A DNA stretch of 29,499 bases from Thermoproteota archaeon (GTDB lineage Archaea; Thermoproteota; Thermoprotei; Thermoproteales; Thermocladiaceae): assembly GCA_013153895.1 (NCBI GenBank), contig JAADDN010000123.1, positions 1-29,499 on the forward strand, written 5' to 3'. The translations under genes and the position numbers were made by a program. Shown here one piece after another: positions 15,656-22,456 of the stretch (the stretch's first letter is position 1; each line of letters begins with the position of its first letter). The notes beneath the pieces are model-generated. The model made no database searches, was not told the origin of the DNA, and saw nothing but the letters and a program-made list of their open reading frames with translations.

Positions 15656-15698
15656 CAAACATCATTCTATCAAGAATGATAGTTCACGACAAACATCA
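15656..15698. repeat. Inverted repeat flanked by a direct repeat, upstream of the radical SAM/SPASM promoter
   Basis: ATCATTCT (15661-15668) and AGAATGAT (15673-15680) form a perfect 8-bp inverted repeat with a 4-nt loop. CAAACATCAT occurs at 15656-15665 and again at 15689-15698, bracketing it. The structure is just upstream of the radical SAM/SPASM TATA box (about 15631-15640) and just downstream of the previous stop at 15704. It could be a regulator site, or an RNA hairpin ending the upstream gene. Confidence 0.45.
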
Positions 15699-15703
15699 TC
15701 CTG

Positions 15704-16408
15704 CTATGGTAATATGTTACATAGAGGCTTTATCTTATGCTTCAACTTCTCTAGAAGCTGAGGTTCAGGTAAGACATCTCTCAGAACATCTCTAAAACAT
15801 GATAGTTTCCTAAGCACAAGGTTGAGATCCATGTACAATCTAGCTATCTTATCAAAATTACCGTTCTTAAGCTCGTAGACTAGGAGAACGAGCTCTAAAA
15901 TAGCATCAACAAGATCCGAGTGACCAGCTTCTACAAGCTTCTTCAGAAGATATATAACGTTAATACGTATGAGATTTCCCTCCTCTATACGAGCTTCAAG
16001 ATACGCATAGAGCTTATACGCGTTAGTTACCTGTACACAGCTCGTACTTCTAGCATCATACTCATCTATCATGTACCTACCAGACTTATCTAAGTATAGT
16101 GTCCCCTTCTTCACTGTGATGTATAGGTTAACTTTCAGTAGATCATCGTCAAATATAGTGATCTTTCTCTCAGTAGAGTTTCCTAGAAACCTACGTATTG
16201 TCTTCCATATCTTTCGAACAACATTATACTTGACCTGTCTATCAAGTGGAACTATGCTTGAAGAAAAGCATGGTACATCTATACAGTGGAGACCAGACTC
16301 AGCACAGTAATATGCTTCTCTCCTAGCTGTACAAAGTATAAATCTTATTATATCTTCCTCTCCTATGTCTGCTCTTCTTAAGATATCGTCACACTTGCCG
16401 TTAAACAT
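15704..16408 (-). CDS. Hypothetical protein
   Basis: A 234-residue soluble protein I do not recognise. The N-terminal third has several cysteines (C6, C27, C35, C42, C47) that do not form a standard cluster motif. Residues about 90-125 look like beta strands (DLLKVNLYITVKKGTLYLDK). The C-terminal half is helical and Leu-rich, with two more cysteines near the end. It has no signal peptide or clear membrane helix. A ttttaaaa box about 40 nt upstream and a weak GAAGGA ribosome site support the ATG at 16408. It stands between RimI and the radical SAM/SPASM gene on the same strand. Confidence 0.65.
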   Translation of the reverse strand: MFNGKCDDILRRADIGEEDIIRFILCTARREAYYCAESGLHCIDVPCFSSSIVPLDRQVKYNVVRKIWKTIRRFLGNSTERKITIFDDDLLKVNLYITVKKGTLYLDKSGRYMIDEYDARSTSCVQVTNAYKLYAYLEARIEEGNLIRINVIYLLKKLVEAGHSDLVDAILELVLLVYELKNGNFDKIARLYMDLNLVLRKLSCFRDVLRDVLPEPQLLEKLKHKIKPLCNILP

Positions 16409-16480
16409 TCTTCTTCCTTCATTATACTAGTATTTTCAATAACTTTTAAAATTAAGGTACTACTGTAAGGATAGCATGTT

Positions 16481-17032
16481 CTACACATTATCGAGAGTTC
16501 TCGCCATTATGTAAGCATCCTCACCATCATGATAATACTTCTTCACTATGTTTACTACTGTGAACCCAAGCTTTCTATAGAGGTTTATTGCAGGTTCGTT
16601 AGATACTCTAACCTCAAGATAGACCTCTGATGCATTATAATGATGTTTTAATGCTCTTAATGCTCTAAGAAGCATGTTATATCCTACTCCTATCCTCCTA
16701 GCGTGAGGTAGAACTCCTATAGATATTATGTGACCCTTCCTCACAGGTTTACCAACCTTAAAGAATGACCACCCATACTCAACTCTACACATGACGTATC
16801 CAACAACTTCTCCATCTATCTCAGCGACAATGAAAGCTTTTGGATGAGTTAGATAGTGATCAACGAAGAAGAATGGTGGATAATTCTCTGGTAGAACCTT
16901 CCTATTTATTCTAACTACCGCGTCTAGATCATCCATCCTGAACTCTCTAAGCTTAAATATTCTGCCATCTTTTCCACGTATCAGCTCTTCTCCATCTATT
17001 GCTGTAGTTACCTCCTTAACTTCCTGAAGCAC
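16481..17032 (-). CDS. rimI: GNAT family N-acetyltransferase, RimI/Ard1-type
   Basis: A 183-residue acetyltransferase. The GNAT core starts at about residue 25 (FKLREFRMDDLDAVVRINR). It has the acetyl-CoA loop RRIGVGYNMLLRAL (R/Q-x2-G-x-G/A) and the downstream block LEVRVSNEPAINLYRKLGF, which is diagnostic of RimI/Ard1 N-alpha-acetyltransferases. The archaeal enzyme acetylates Ser, Ala, Thr or Met N-termini of many proteins, with features of both NatA and NatE. It starts with GTG at 17032; about 20 extra N-terminal residues precede the core. It follows the signal peptidase gene by 51 nt on the same strand. Confidence 0.87.
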   Translation of the reverse strand: MLQEVKEVTTAIDGEELIRGKDGRIFKLREFRMDDLDAVVRINRKVLPENYPPFFFVDHYLTHPKAFIVAEIDGEVVGYVMCRVEYGWSFFKVGKPVRKGHIISIGVLPHARRIGVGYNMLLRALRALKHHYNASEVYLEVRVSNEPAINLYRKLGFTVVNIVKKYYHDGEDAYIMARTLDNV

Positions 17033-17083
17033 GTCTGATCTAGGAGATTATTATCAGATTAATAAGCTTATGCCTGTATCTTA

Positions 17084-17554
17084 CTATCTCTCTTCAACTA
17101 CTCTACATAGTAGGTATGTTATAAAAATGTAGAAGAGGCCAAGCATTAGTAACGTTAGTACACTTACTCGTCCTCTAATGAATAAGTCTCTCAATACGAG
17201 ACCTATAAGTCCTATATGAGGAATAACTAGGTACACTACTCCACGTATCTGTGATGGCTTCACTAGCCAAGGATCAGGTACAGGATTAGCATCACCTTTA
17301 GTCCTTATTAGAATATTCTCATCATACCTATATATCCTGTATATTCTATGCACGATCTCAATCTTCTCTCCATAAACTTCTGCAACATATACTATAACTT
17401 GACCTACATGTAGTGTTGATAGGTTGTATGGTCTAAGTAGTACTATGTCTCCTATATCGAGTACTGGTACCATGCTGTAGCTTCCTACTACTGCCCATGG
17501 TGTACCTATCCCCATTTTTGATGATATTAGGTAGTATATGAGTAGGCATATCAC
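17084..17554 (-). CDS. Archaeal signal peptidase I (Sec11-like)
   Basis: A 156-residue membrane-bound protease that removes signal peptides outside the membrane. Family motifs are GSYSMVPVLDIGD (catalytic Ser27 in the S-M-x-P box), VHRI (His69, used in place of the bacterial Lys), and TKGDANPVPDP with the conserved Asp residues 88 and 94. A membrane helix at 109-122 and another near 130-148 end the protein. The only canonical start is GTG at 17554, which cuts into the N-terminal anchor helix. The same frame stays open about 30 codons further upstream and encodes a sensible helix (VELTLLIVV) and charged residues, so the true start may be a non-standard codon. Confidence 0.85.
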   Translation of the reverse strand: MICLLIYYLISSKMGIGTPWAVVGSYSMVPVLDIGDIVLLRPYNLSTLHVGQVIVYVAEVYGEKIEIVHRIYRIYRYDENILIRTKGDANPVPDPWLVKPSQIRGVVYLVIPHIGLIGLVLRDLFIRGRVSVLTLLMLGLFYIFITYLLCRVVEER

Positions 17555-17595
17555 AACTATGAGTAGTGTCAGCTCTACTAGTGTCTTTCTCTCTA

Positions 17596-17619
17596 TAGTA
17601 TCACCTAGACCTGATACTA
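17596..17619. repeat. Inverted repeat between signal peptidase and thermosome genes
   Basis: TAGTATCA (17596-17603) and TGATACTA (17612-17619) form a perfect 8-bp inverted repeat with an 8-nt centre. It lies about 40 bp upstream of the thermosome TATA box and could be a regulator-binding site. It may also be inside the unannotated 5' extension of the signal peptidase frame. Confidence 0.4.
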
Positions 17620-17657
17620 TGCTAGATGTTTTCTCGATTACTCTTCATAGAGAAAGG

Positions 17658-17665
17658 TTTATATA
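17658..17665. promoter_or_regulatory. TATA box of the thermosome gene, possibly bidirectional
   Basis: TTTATATA centred about 34 nt before ATG 17696. Read on the minus strand (tatataaa) it is also well formed and could start the signal peptidase transcript near 17635. Confidence 0.6.
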
Positions 17666-17695
17666 GAAGTGGTCTCTAACTCACCTCCGAGAGCT

Positions 17696-19363
17696 ATGTC
17701 AACAGCATACGTCACACAGATAGGAGGTGTACCAGTGCTCGTCCTTAAGGAGGGCACACAGAGAGCATTTGGAAAGGAGGCAATGCGAATAAACATAATG
17801 GTAGCTAAGGCAATAGCAGAGGTCCTCAAGTCAACTCTAGGACCAAAAGGAATGGACAAGATGCTCATAGACAGTCTAGGAGACATAACCATCACGAACG
17901 ATGGAGCAACAGTACTAGATGAGATGGACATACAGCACCCAATAGGAAAGCTTCTTGTTGAGGTAGCTAAGACACAGGACGATGAGGTTGGTGATGGTAC
18001 AACAACAGCAGTCATCCTAGCTGGAGCACTTCTAGAGGAGGCTGAGAAGCTCCTAGACAAGAACATTCACCCAACCATCATAATTTCAGGATATAAGAGA
18101 GCACTAGACGCAGTAATAGAGCATCTAAGAAAGATTGCGATACCAGTGAAGAGAGATGACCTAGAGACTCTGAAGAAGATTGCTGCAACAGCAATGCACG
18201 GAAAGATAAGTGAGGCAGTTAAGGACTACTTTGCAGAGCTAGCAGCAAAGGCAGTACTACAGGTAGCTGAGGAGAGAGAGCCAGGTAAGTGGGTTGCAGA
18301 CATAGACTGGATACAGATAGTTAAGAAGCATGGTGGAAGCCTATTCGACACACAGCTAGTATATGGAGTAGTAATAGACAAGGAGGTAGTACATGCAGCA
18401 ATGCCAAAGAGAGTAGTGGATGCTAAGATAGCACTACTAGACTGTCCACTAGAGGTCGAGAAGCCTGAGATTGATGCTGAGATAAGAATAACAAGTCCAG
18501 AGCAGGTAAGAGCATTCATAGAGGAGGAGGAGAACATACTTAGACAGTATGTTGAGAAGCTGAAGAGCATTGGAGCAAATGTAGTATTCACAACAAAGGG
18601 TATTGACGACATAGCACAGTACTACCTAGCTAAGGCTGGTATTCTAGCTGTCAGAAGAGTAAAGAGAAGCGACATGGAGAAGCTAGTCAGAGCAACAGGA
18701 GGAAGACTAGTAACAAACCTTGATGACCTAAAGCCAGAAGACCTAGGCTATGCTGGACTAGTAGAAGAGAGACGTGTAGGAGATGAGAAGATGGTATTCG
18801 TAGAACAGTGCAAGAACCCGAAGGCCGTAAGCATAGTAATACGTGGAGGATTCGAGAGACTAGTAGACGAGGCAGAGAGAAACCTAATTGATGCATTAAG
18901 CGTAGTAGCAGACGTAATTGAGGATCCATTCATAGTACCTGGAGGAGGAGCAGTAGAGATGGAAGCTGCAAAAGTAGCTAGACAGCTAGCAATGAAGGTA
19001 GGAGGAAGAGAGCAGTATGCATTAGAAGCATTTGCAAACGCAATGGAGGTAATACCAAAGACACTAGCAGAGAATGCTGGACTTGACGCAGTAGACATAC
19101 TAACAGAGCTGAGACACAAGCATGAGAGTGATCCAGAAGGATGGAAGTACGGTATTGATGCATTCTCAGGAAAGGTAACAGACATGATAGCAATAAACGT
19201 TATAGAGCCACTAGTAGTGAAGATACAGGCACTAAAGGCAGCTGTAGAAGCAGCATGCATGATACTGAGAATAGATGAGATAATTGCAGCAAGCAAGCTA
19301 GAGGAGAAGAAGGAGGAGAAAGAGAAGAAGGAAGAAGAGGAAGAGAAGGAGAAGAAAGAGTAA
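17696..19363 (+). CDS. ths: Thermosome subunit (group II chaperonin)
   Basis: A 555-residue chaperonin that folds proteins inside a double-ring ATP-driven chamber in the cytoplasm. Signatures are STLGPKGMDKML, the phosphate-binding GDGTTTAVILAG, the helical-protrusion region in the apical domain, and VPGGGAVEMEAA near residue 410. The C-terminus is a charged Lys/Glu tail rather than the GGM repeats of some group II chaperonins. I chose ATG at 17696 over the longer GTG at 17669, because the GTG lies only a few nucleotides after the TATA box and could not be in the transcript. Whether it is the alpha, beta or gamma paralogue cannot be told. Confidence 0.96.
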   Translation: MSTAYVTQIGGVPVLVLKEGTQRAFGKEAMRINIMVAKAIAEVLKSTLGPKGMDKMLIDSLGDITITNDGATVLDEMDIQHPIGKLLVEVAKTQDDEVGDGTTTAVILAGALLEEAEKLLDKNIHPTIIISGYKRALDAVIEHLRKIAIPVKRDDLETLKKIAATAMHGKISEAVKDYFAELAAKAVLQVAEEREPGKWVADIDWIQIVKKHGGSLFDTQLVYGVVIDKEVVHAAMPKRVVDAKIALLDCPLEVEKPEIDAEIRITSPEQVRAFIEEEENILRQYVEKLKSIGANVVFTTKGIDDIAQYYLAKAGILAVRRVKRSDMEKLVRATGGRLVTNLDDLKPEDLGYAGLVEERRVGDEKMVFVEQCKNPKAVSIVIRGGFERLVDEAERNLIDALSVVADVIEDPFIVPGGGAVEMEAAKVARQLAMKVGGREQYALEAFANAMEVIPKTLAENAGLDAVDILTELRHKHESDPEGWKYGIDAFSGKVTDMIAINVIEPLVVKIQALKAAVEAACMILRIDEIIAASKLEEKKEEKEKKEEEEEKEKKE

Positions 19364-19364
19364 C

Positions 19365-20156
19365 CTAGAACATAAACGCGATCACGAGTAAACATATTAA
19401 GCTCAGGAGAAACACAATCATACAGTTTCTCCTAACCTTATCTAACATTCTCTCAATTCCTACTTTCTCAACTTTCTTACACATTTTAAAACATAGGTAA
19501 GCATATACTACAAGCGTCGGAACTATACATACAAGTAGTGGAAACATGTCTACTCTACCAATCAATTCCTTACTAAGAACAGAGTATAATAATGGTGAGA
19601 GAACACCTAAAGATAACATACATATCATAAGCAATGTAGAGAACCTGTAAATCAATCTCCTAAGCTCAGAAATAACGAACTTTCTCAGATTTTCTATAGT
19701 TCTAACATCTGATATATCTCTTCTAGAAATATTAAAACTAAGATCTAAAACTGGCTTGAGATTACTTTCAACTTCTGTTCCTGACAGTTTATTACATATC
19801 GAGTACTTAAGTAATATTTTCTCATCCTCGCTTAAGCTCTCATATATCTGGAAGAGCCTATTCTTAAACTTTTCATATGATTTTACGATTCTTGGATTAA
19901 AGTTTATTAATACTGATAACATTTTTTCAACATCTTTATCAACTGTTAATACGAGCATTAACGCTAAAAATGTTAATAATGGTATTGTGAGATATATGAG
20001 AGATTCATTAAAAACCTCTGATAAAAGTATTACTATGAGTGGTGTAAGTACAAGTAGACCACCTATTATTGTTAGATCTCTCTCAAATGTTTCAATTCTC
20101 ATCGCTATCTCGCTTCTAAGAATATCCTGCTTAACTGCTACATCTATCCTAGACAT
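19365..20156 (-). CDS. Hypothetical membrane protein with two helix pairs
   Basis: A 263-residue protein starting at MSRIDVAVK. Two close hydrophobic helices lie near residues 30-47 and 53-71, followed by a long cytoplasmic-looking helical region (about 75-170) and three more helices (about 175-195, 200-225 and 243-263). The frame is open to an ATG at 20222, but those extra 22 codons contain the strong TATA palindrome at 20197-20210, so I prefer ATG 20156. The helix-cytoplasm-helix layout resembles TadC/ArlJ platform proteins only superficially, and no adjacent ATPase or pilin supports that. It is convergent with the thermosome gene (1-nt gap). Function unknown. Confidence 0.65.
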   Translation of the reverse strand: MSRIDVAVKQDILRSEIAMRIETFERDLTIIGGLLVLTPLIVILLSEVFNESLIYLTIPLLTFLALMLVLTVDKDVEKMLSVLINFNPRIVKSYEKFKNRLFQIYESLSEDEKILLKYSICNKLSGTEVESNLKPVLDLSFNISRRDISDVRTIENLRKFVISELRRLIYRFSTLLMICMLSLGVLSPLLYSVLSKELIGRVDMFPLLVCIVPTLVVYAYLCFKMCKKVEKVGIERMLDKVRRNCMIVFLLSLICLLVIAFMF

Positions 20157-20196
20157 ATCGTCAGTATAGTTTAAATATGGGTCAATATGGTGATCG

Positions 20197-20210
20197 TTTA
20201 AATATTTAAA
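20197..20210. promoter_or_regulatory. Palindromic, probably bidirectional TATA box at hisH
   Basis: TTTAAATATTTAAA is a perfect 14-bp palindrome centred 31 nt before the hisH GTG (20235). On the other strand it would start a transcript near 20177, about 20 nt before ATG 20156 of the membrane protein gene. Confidence 0.6.
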
Positions 20211-20234
20211 AGGAGAATACATTGTTGACTTGTT

Positions 20235-20840
20235 GTGAAGGTTGGCGTAGTTAAGTATGGTGTAGGTAACATAGGTAGTGTAATTAATGCTTTAAGAAAA
20301 CTCGACATTGATCATATGATTATTACGAGAGATTCAGAGATAGAGAACTGTGATGTCCTTATTCTTCCAGGTGTAGGATCCTTCGATACTGCTATAAGAT
20401 ATATCAGATCTACGTTGCCAAGTGTGGAGAAGTTGAAGGGTTCCAAGCCGATCATAGGAATATGCTTAGGAATGCAGATAATGTTTGAGAGTAGTGAAGA
20501 AGGTTCTCTGAAGGGCCTATCCTGGTTTAAAGGTAGGGTAAGAAAACTTCAGAGTAGGGTAGTACCTCACATGGGGTGGAATAGTGTAGACATATTAAAG
20601 GAGTCTCCACTAGATGTGAAGTCTGGAGATTACTTTTATTTTGCACATAGCTACTGCATCTACAGGATGGACGTGGATAGCGAGATACTTCTAGGAAAAA
20701 CAGTTTTCGAGAATTCTGAGTTCATGAGTATATTATTCGACGAGAAGAACCTCATTCTTGGAACTCAATTTCATCCTGAGAGAAGTAGTAAGACTGGTCT
20801 CAGACTTCTCTCAAGCTTCTTTAAGATATGTAGAAGATAG
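20235..20840 (+). CDS. hisH: Imidazole glycerol phosphate synthase, glutamine amidotransferase subunit
   Basis: A 201-residue class I glutamine amidotransferase. It hydrolyses glutamine and passes ammonia to HisF, which makes imidazole glycerol phosphate and AICAR. Visible motifs are GVGNIGSV near the N-terminus, LPGVGSFD, the nucleophile block GICLGMQ (Cys77) and the catalytic His/Glu in QFHPERS near residue 179. It starts with GTG at 20235, in phase with the upstream palindromic TATA box, as a leaderless message. hisF is not in the window. The 3' end is followed at once by an antisense C/D box sRNA. Confidence 0.94.
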   Translation: MKVGVVKYGVGNIGSVINALRKLDIDHMIITRDSEIENCDVLILPGVGSFDTAIRYIRSTLPSVEKLKGSKPIIGICLGMQIMFESSEEGSLKGLSWFKGRVRKLQSRVVPHMGWNSVDILKESPLDVKSGDYFYFAHSYCIYRMDVDSEILLGKTVFENSEFMSILFDEKNLILGTQFHPERSSKTGLRLLSSFFKICRR

Positions 20841-20892
20841 TCAGCAAATTGGCCCATCCTCACCATTCAGGGCGCGAAAACCTCATCATTTA
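20838..20892 (-). ncRNA. C/D box sRNA in the hisH-hisE gap, predicted 16S rRNA target
   Basis: On the minus strand: C box ATGATGA (20883-20889), 12-nt guide GGTTTTCGCGCC (20871-20882), D' box CTGA (20867-20870), spacer ATG, C' box GTGAGGA (20857-20863, one change from consensus), 12-nt guide TGGGCCAATTTG (20845-20856), D box CTGA (20841-20844). The 12/3/12 spacing equals that of the sRNA near 7975. The C box contains the hisE stop codon (TGA), and the D box follows directly after the hisH stop on the opposite strand. The D' guide pairs with GGCGCGAAAACC; GGCGCGAAA is conserved in archaeal 16S rRNA after the GCAGCAG block, predicting methylation of the C near E. coli position 361. The RNA may be processed from the hisD-hisE transcript. 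Confidence 0.87.
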
Positions 20893-21188
20893 CAGGTCCT
20901 CTCCTGATGTCTCTTCTCTAAGAGCTTAACGACATCTCTAATACTTAACCCCTTGTATCTTAACAGGACCAGGAGATGATATATTAAGTCTGCTGTCTCC
21001 TCTATAAGTCTCTCATTAGATTCTGATAATGCTGCTATGACTACCTCACCACTCTCTTCTAGAACCTTCTTACATATCTTTCCTAGTCCTGCTGATACTA
21101 GTCTCCAAGTATAACTATTCTCGCTTCTTGATGCTATTCTATCATCAATTATCTTCTCTAGTTTTAGTAAAAATTCTATCTCACTCAT
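20886..21188 (-). CDS. hisE: Phosphoribosyl-ATP pyrophosphatase
   Basis: A 100-residue helical MazG-like pyrophosphatase that converts phosphoribosyl-ATP to phosphoribosyl-AMP, the second step of histidine synthesis. Key blocks are KICKKVLEESGEVVIAAL (metal-binding Glu residues) and EETADLIYHLLVLLRYKG. In many bacteria it is fused to HisI; here it is separate, and hisI is a different gene at 23332. It overlaps the hisD end by 8 nt and its stop codon is part of a C/D box sRNA. Confidence 0.94.
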   Translation of the reverse strand: MSEIEFLLKLEKIIDDRIASRSENSYTWRLVSAGLGKICKKVLEESGEVVIAALSESNERLIEETADLIYHLLVLLRYKGLSIRDVVKLLEKRHQERTCK

Positions 21189-22398
21189 GTTCTCTACACC
21201 TTAAGCTTTCTCCATGTAGGACCATATTTTCAATTTCTGCAAGCTTGATACCATGCCTCAGTAGCTCTCTATCATAGTTCTCGCAGATCACTATCCTCTT
21301 CATGAAGTCCACTGGAGTCATAGTTCCTCTAGACCTAGCGAATCCTGACGTAGGAAGAACGTGGCATGGACCTGCAACATAGTCTAAATATGCGCATGGA
21401 GCATTAAATGATACTACACCAACATTATGCACCTTCTCAACTATCTTGAGACCATCTTTACGTGAGATGATCTCGAGATGTTCAGGTGCTACCTCATCTA
21501 TTATTCTCACAGCTTCATCAATATTGTTAACCCTTATCGTATATAGTGGACCAAGAATCCTATCTTTACGATAGTTCTCATACTCTTTCTCAAATATCTC
21601 AAGAATGTTCTCTGAAGGTGATATTACGAGACATATGCTATGAGTACCATGTTCAAGTTCTGCTAAAGCATCAAGAACAGCACATCTAACATCTCTAGAA
21701 TCTGCTGATTCGTCTACGTATAGGACGAGCTCTGTAGGTCCCTCGATACCATCTATATCGACGACTGTCGATACGAGATATTTTGCAGCTTGTATATATA
21801 TGTTGCCTGGTCCAAATATCTTATCAACTTTCCTTATGGTCTCTGTACCATATGCCATAGCTGCTATTCCTGTTACACCATTACCAACATATATCTCTCT
21901 TATCTTTAATAGTCTAGCTACTAGTGCCATCTCAGGACTTATAGGGTACTTTTCTGATGGTGGTGTAAACACTATGATCTCTCTACATCCTGCTACTCTA
22001 GCTATCGTGCATAACATGATCATTGTAGAGATATATCCTTTAGGAACGTATACTCCTACTCTATCTATAGCAATGTTCTTCACTTTAAATATCGTGCTTC
22101 CAAGTACTATTATCTCGTTCTTCGGGATGAGCTTCTTATTGAACTCTCTGACCCTATTGATCACTATCTCTATGCTCTCTCTCACGTCTGAGCTTACTTT
22201 ACTTGCTAGCTCACTTATTACTTCATTACTCACTTTTATACTTTCTAGCTTTATTTTGTCTATCTTCTCCGTGTGTTCTAGTATTGCTTTGTCTCCTCTC
22301 TCCTTGACATCTCTAACTATATCTCTTATCTTTTCTACAGCATCCTCTATTTCAATTCCTCTTCTTATCTTATGTACCTCGCTTAAGCTAATTCTCAT
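21181..22398 (-). CDS. hisD: Histidinol dehydrogenase
   Basis: A 405-residue zinc enzyme that oxidises histidinol to histidine in two NAD-dependent steps. Recognised blocks are GVYVPKGY, FGPGNIYIQAAKYLVS, GIEGPTEL, APEHLEI (catalytic Glu/His) and LDYVAGPCHVLPTSG. The zinc-ligand region normally QAEH reads ELEH here, so the usual Gln ligand is Glu; the other ligands (His in LEH, Asp in LDY, a late His in MVLHGESL) are present. I chose ATG at 22398 since the shared TATA box centred at 22426 places transcription start near 22400; the longer GTG start at 22407 would be too close to the box. Confidence 0.94.
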   Translation of the reverse strand: MRISLSEVHKIRRGIEIEDAVEKIRDIVRDVKERGDKAILEHTEKIDKIKLESIKVSNEVISELASKVSSDVRESIEIVINRVREFNKKLIPKNEIIVLGSTIFKVKNIAIDRVGVYVPKGYISTMIMLCTIARVAGCREIIVFTPPSEKYPISPEMALVARLLKIREIYVGNGVTGIAAMAYGTETIRKVDKIFGPGNIYIQAAKYLVSTVVDIDGIEGPTELVLYVDESADSRDVRCAVLDALAELEHGTHSICLVISPSENILEIFEKEYENYRKDRILGPLYTIRVNNIDEAVRIIDEVAPEHLEIISRKDGLKIVEKVHNVGVVSFNAPCAYLDYVAGPCHVLPTSGFARSRGTMTPVDFMKRIVICENYDRELLRHGIKLAEIENMVLHGESLRCREHE

Positions 22399-22420
22399 CT
22401 CTTCCACTACTCGCTGTACT

Positions 22421-22431
22421 CAATATTTAAA
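22421..22431. promoter_or_regulatory. Shared bidirectional TATA box for hisD and hisG
   Basis: CAATATTTAAA is readable on both strands (tttaaatattg on the minus strand). It is about 28 nt from ATG 22398 of hisD and about 31 nt from GTG 22457 of hisG, so both transcripts would be leaderless and may be coregulated. Confidence 0.65.
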
Positions 22432-22456
22432 GGAGGACCCTCCTACTCTCTGACTA

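Noticed and set aside
17669..17695. Longer GTG start for the thermosome (nine extra residues)
   Set aside because: It lies within a few bases of the TATA box, so the codon would not be transcribed.
18748..19395. Long minus-strand open frame (215 codons) opposite the thermosome gene, with others at 17659-18066 and 18226-18612
   Set aside because: Ser/Ala/Leu-rich low-complexity translations typical of the antisense of a highly expressed gene; no motifs and no promoter.
19365..20222. TadC/ArlJ-type secretion platform reading of the membrane protein
   Set aside because: Only a general helix-cytoplasm-helix layout agrees; no secretion ATPase or class III signal peptide pilin nearby.
21800..22453. 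217-codon plus-strand frame opposite hisD
   Set aside because: Hydrophobic Ser/Thr/Leu-rich antisense translation; hisD is certain and the frame crosses the hisD/hisG promoter.
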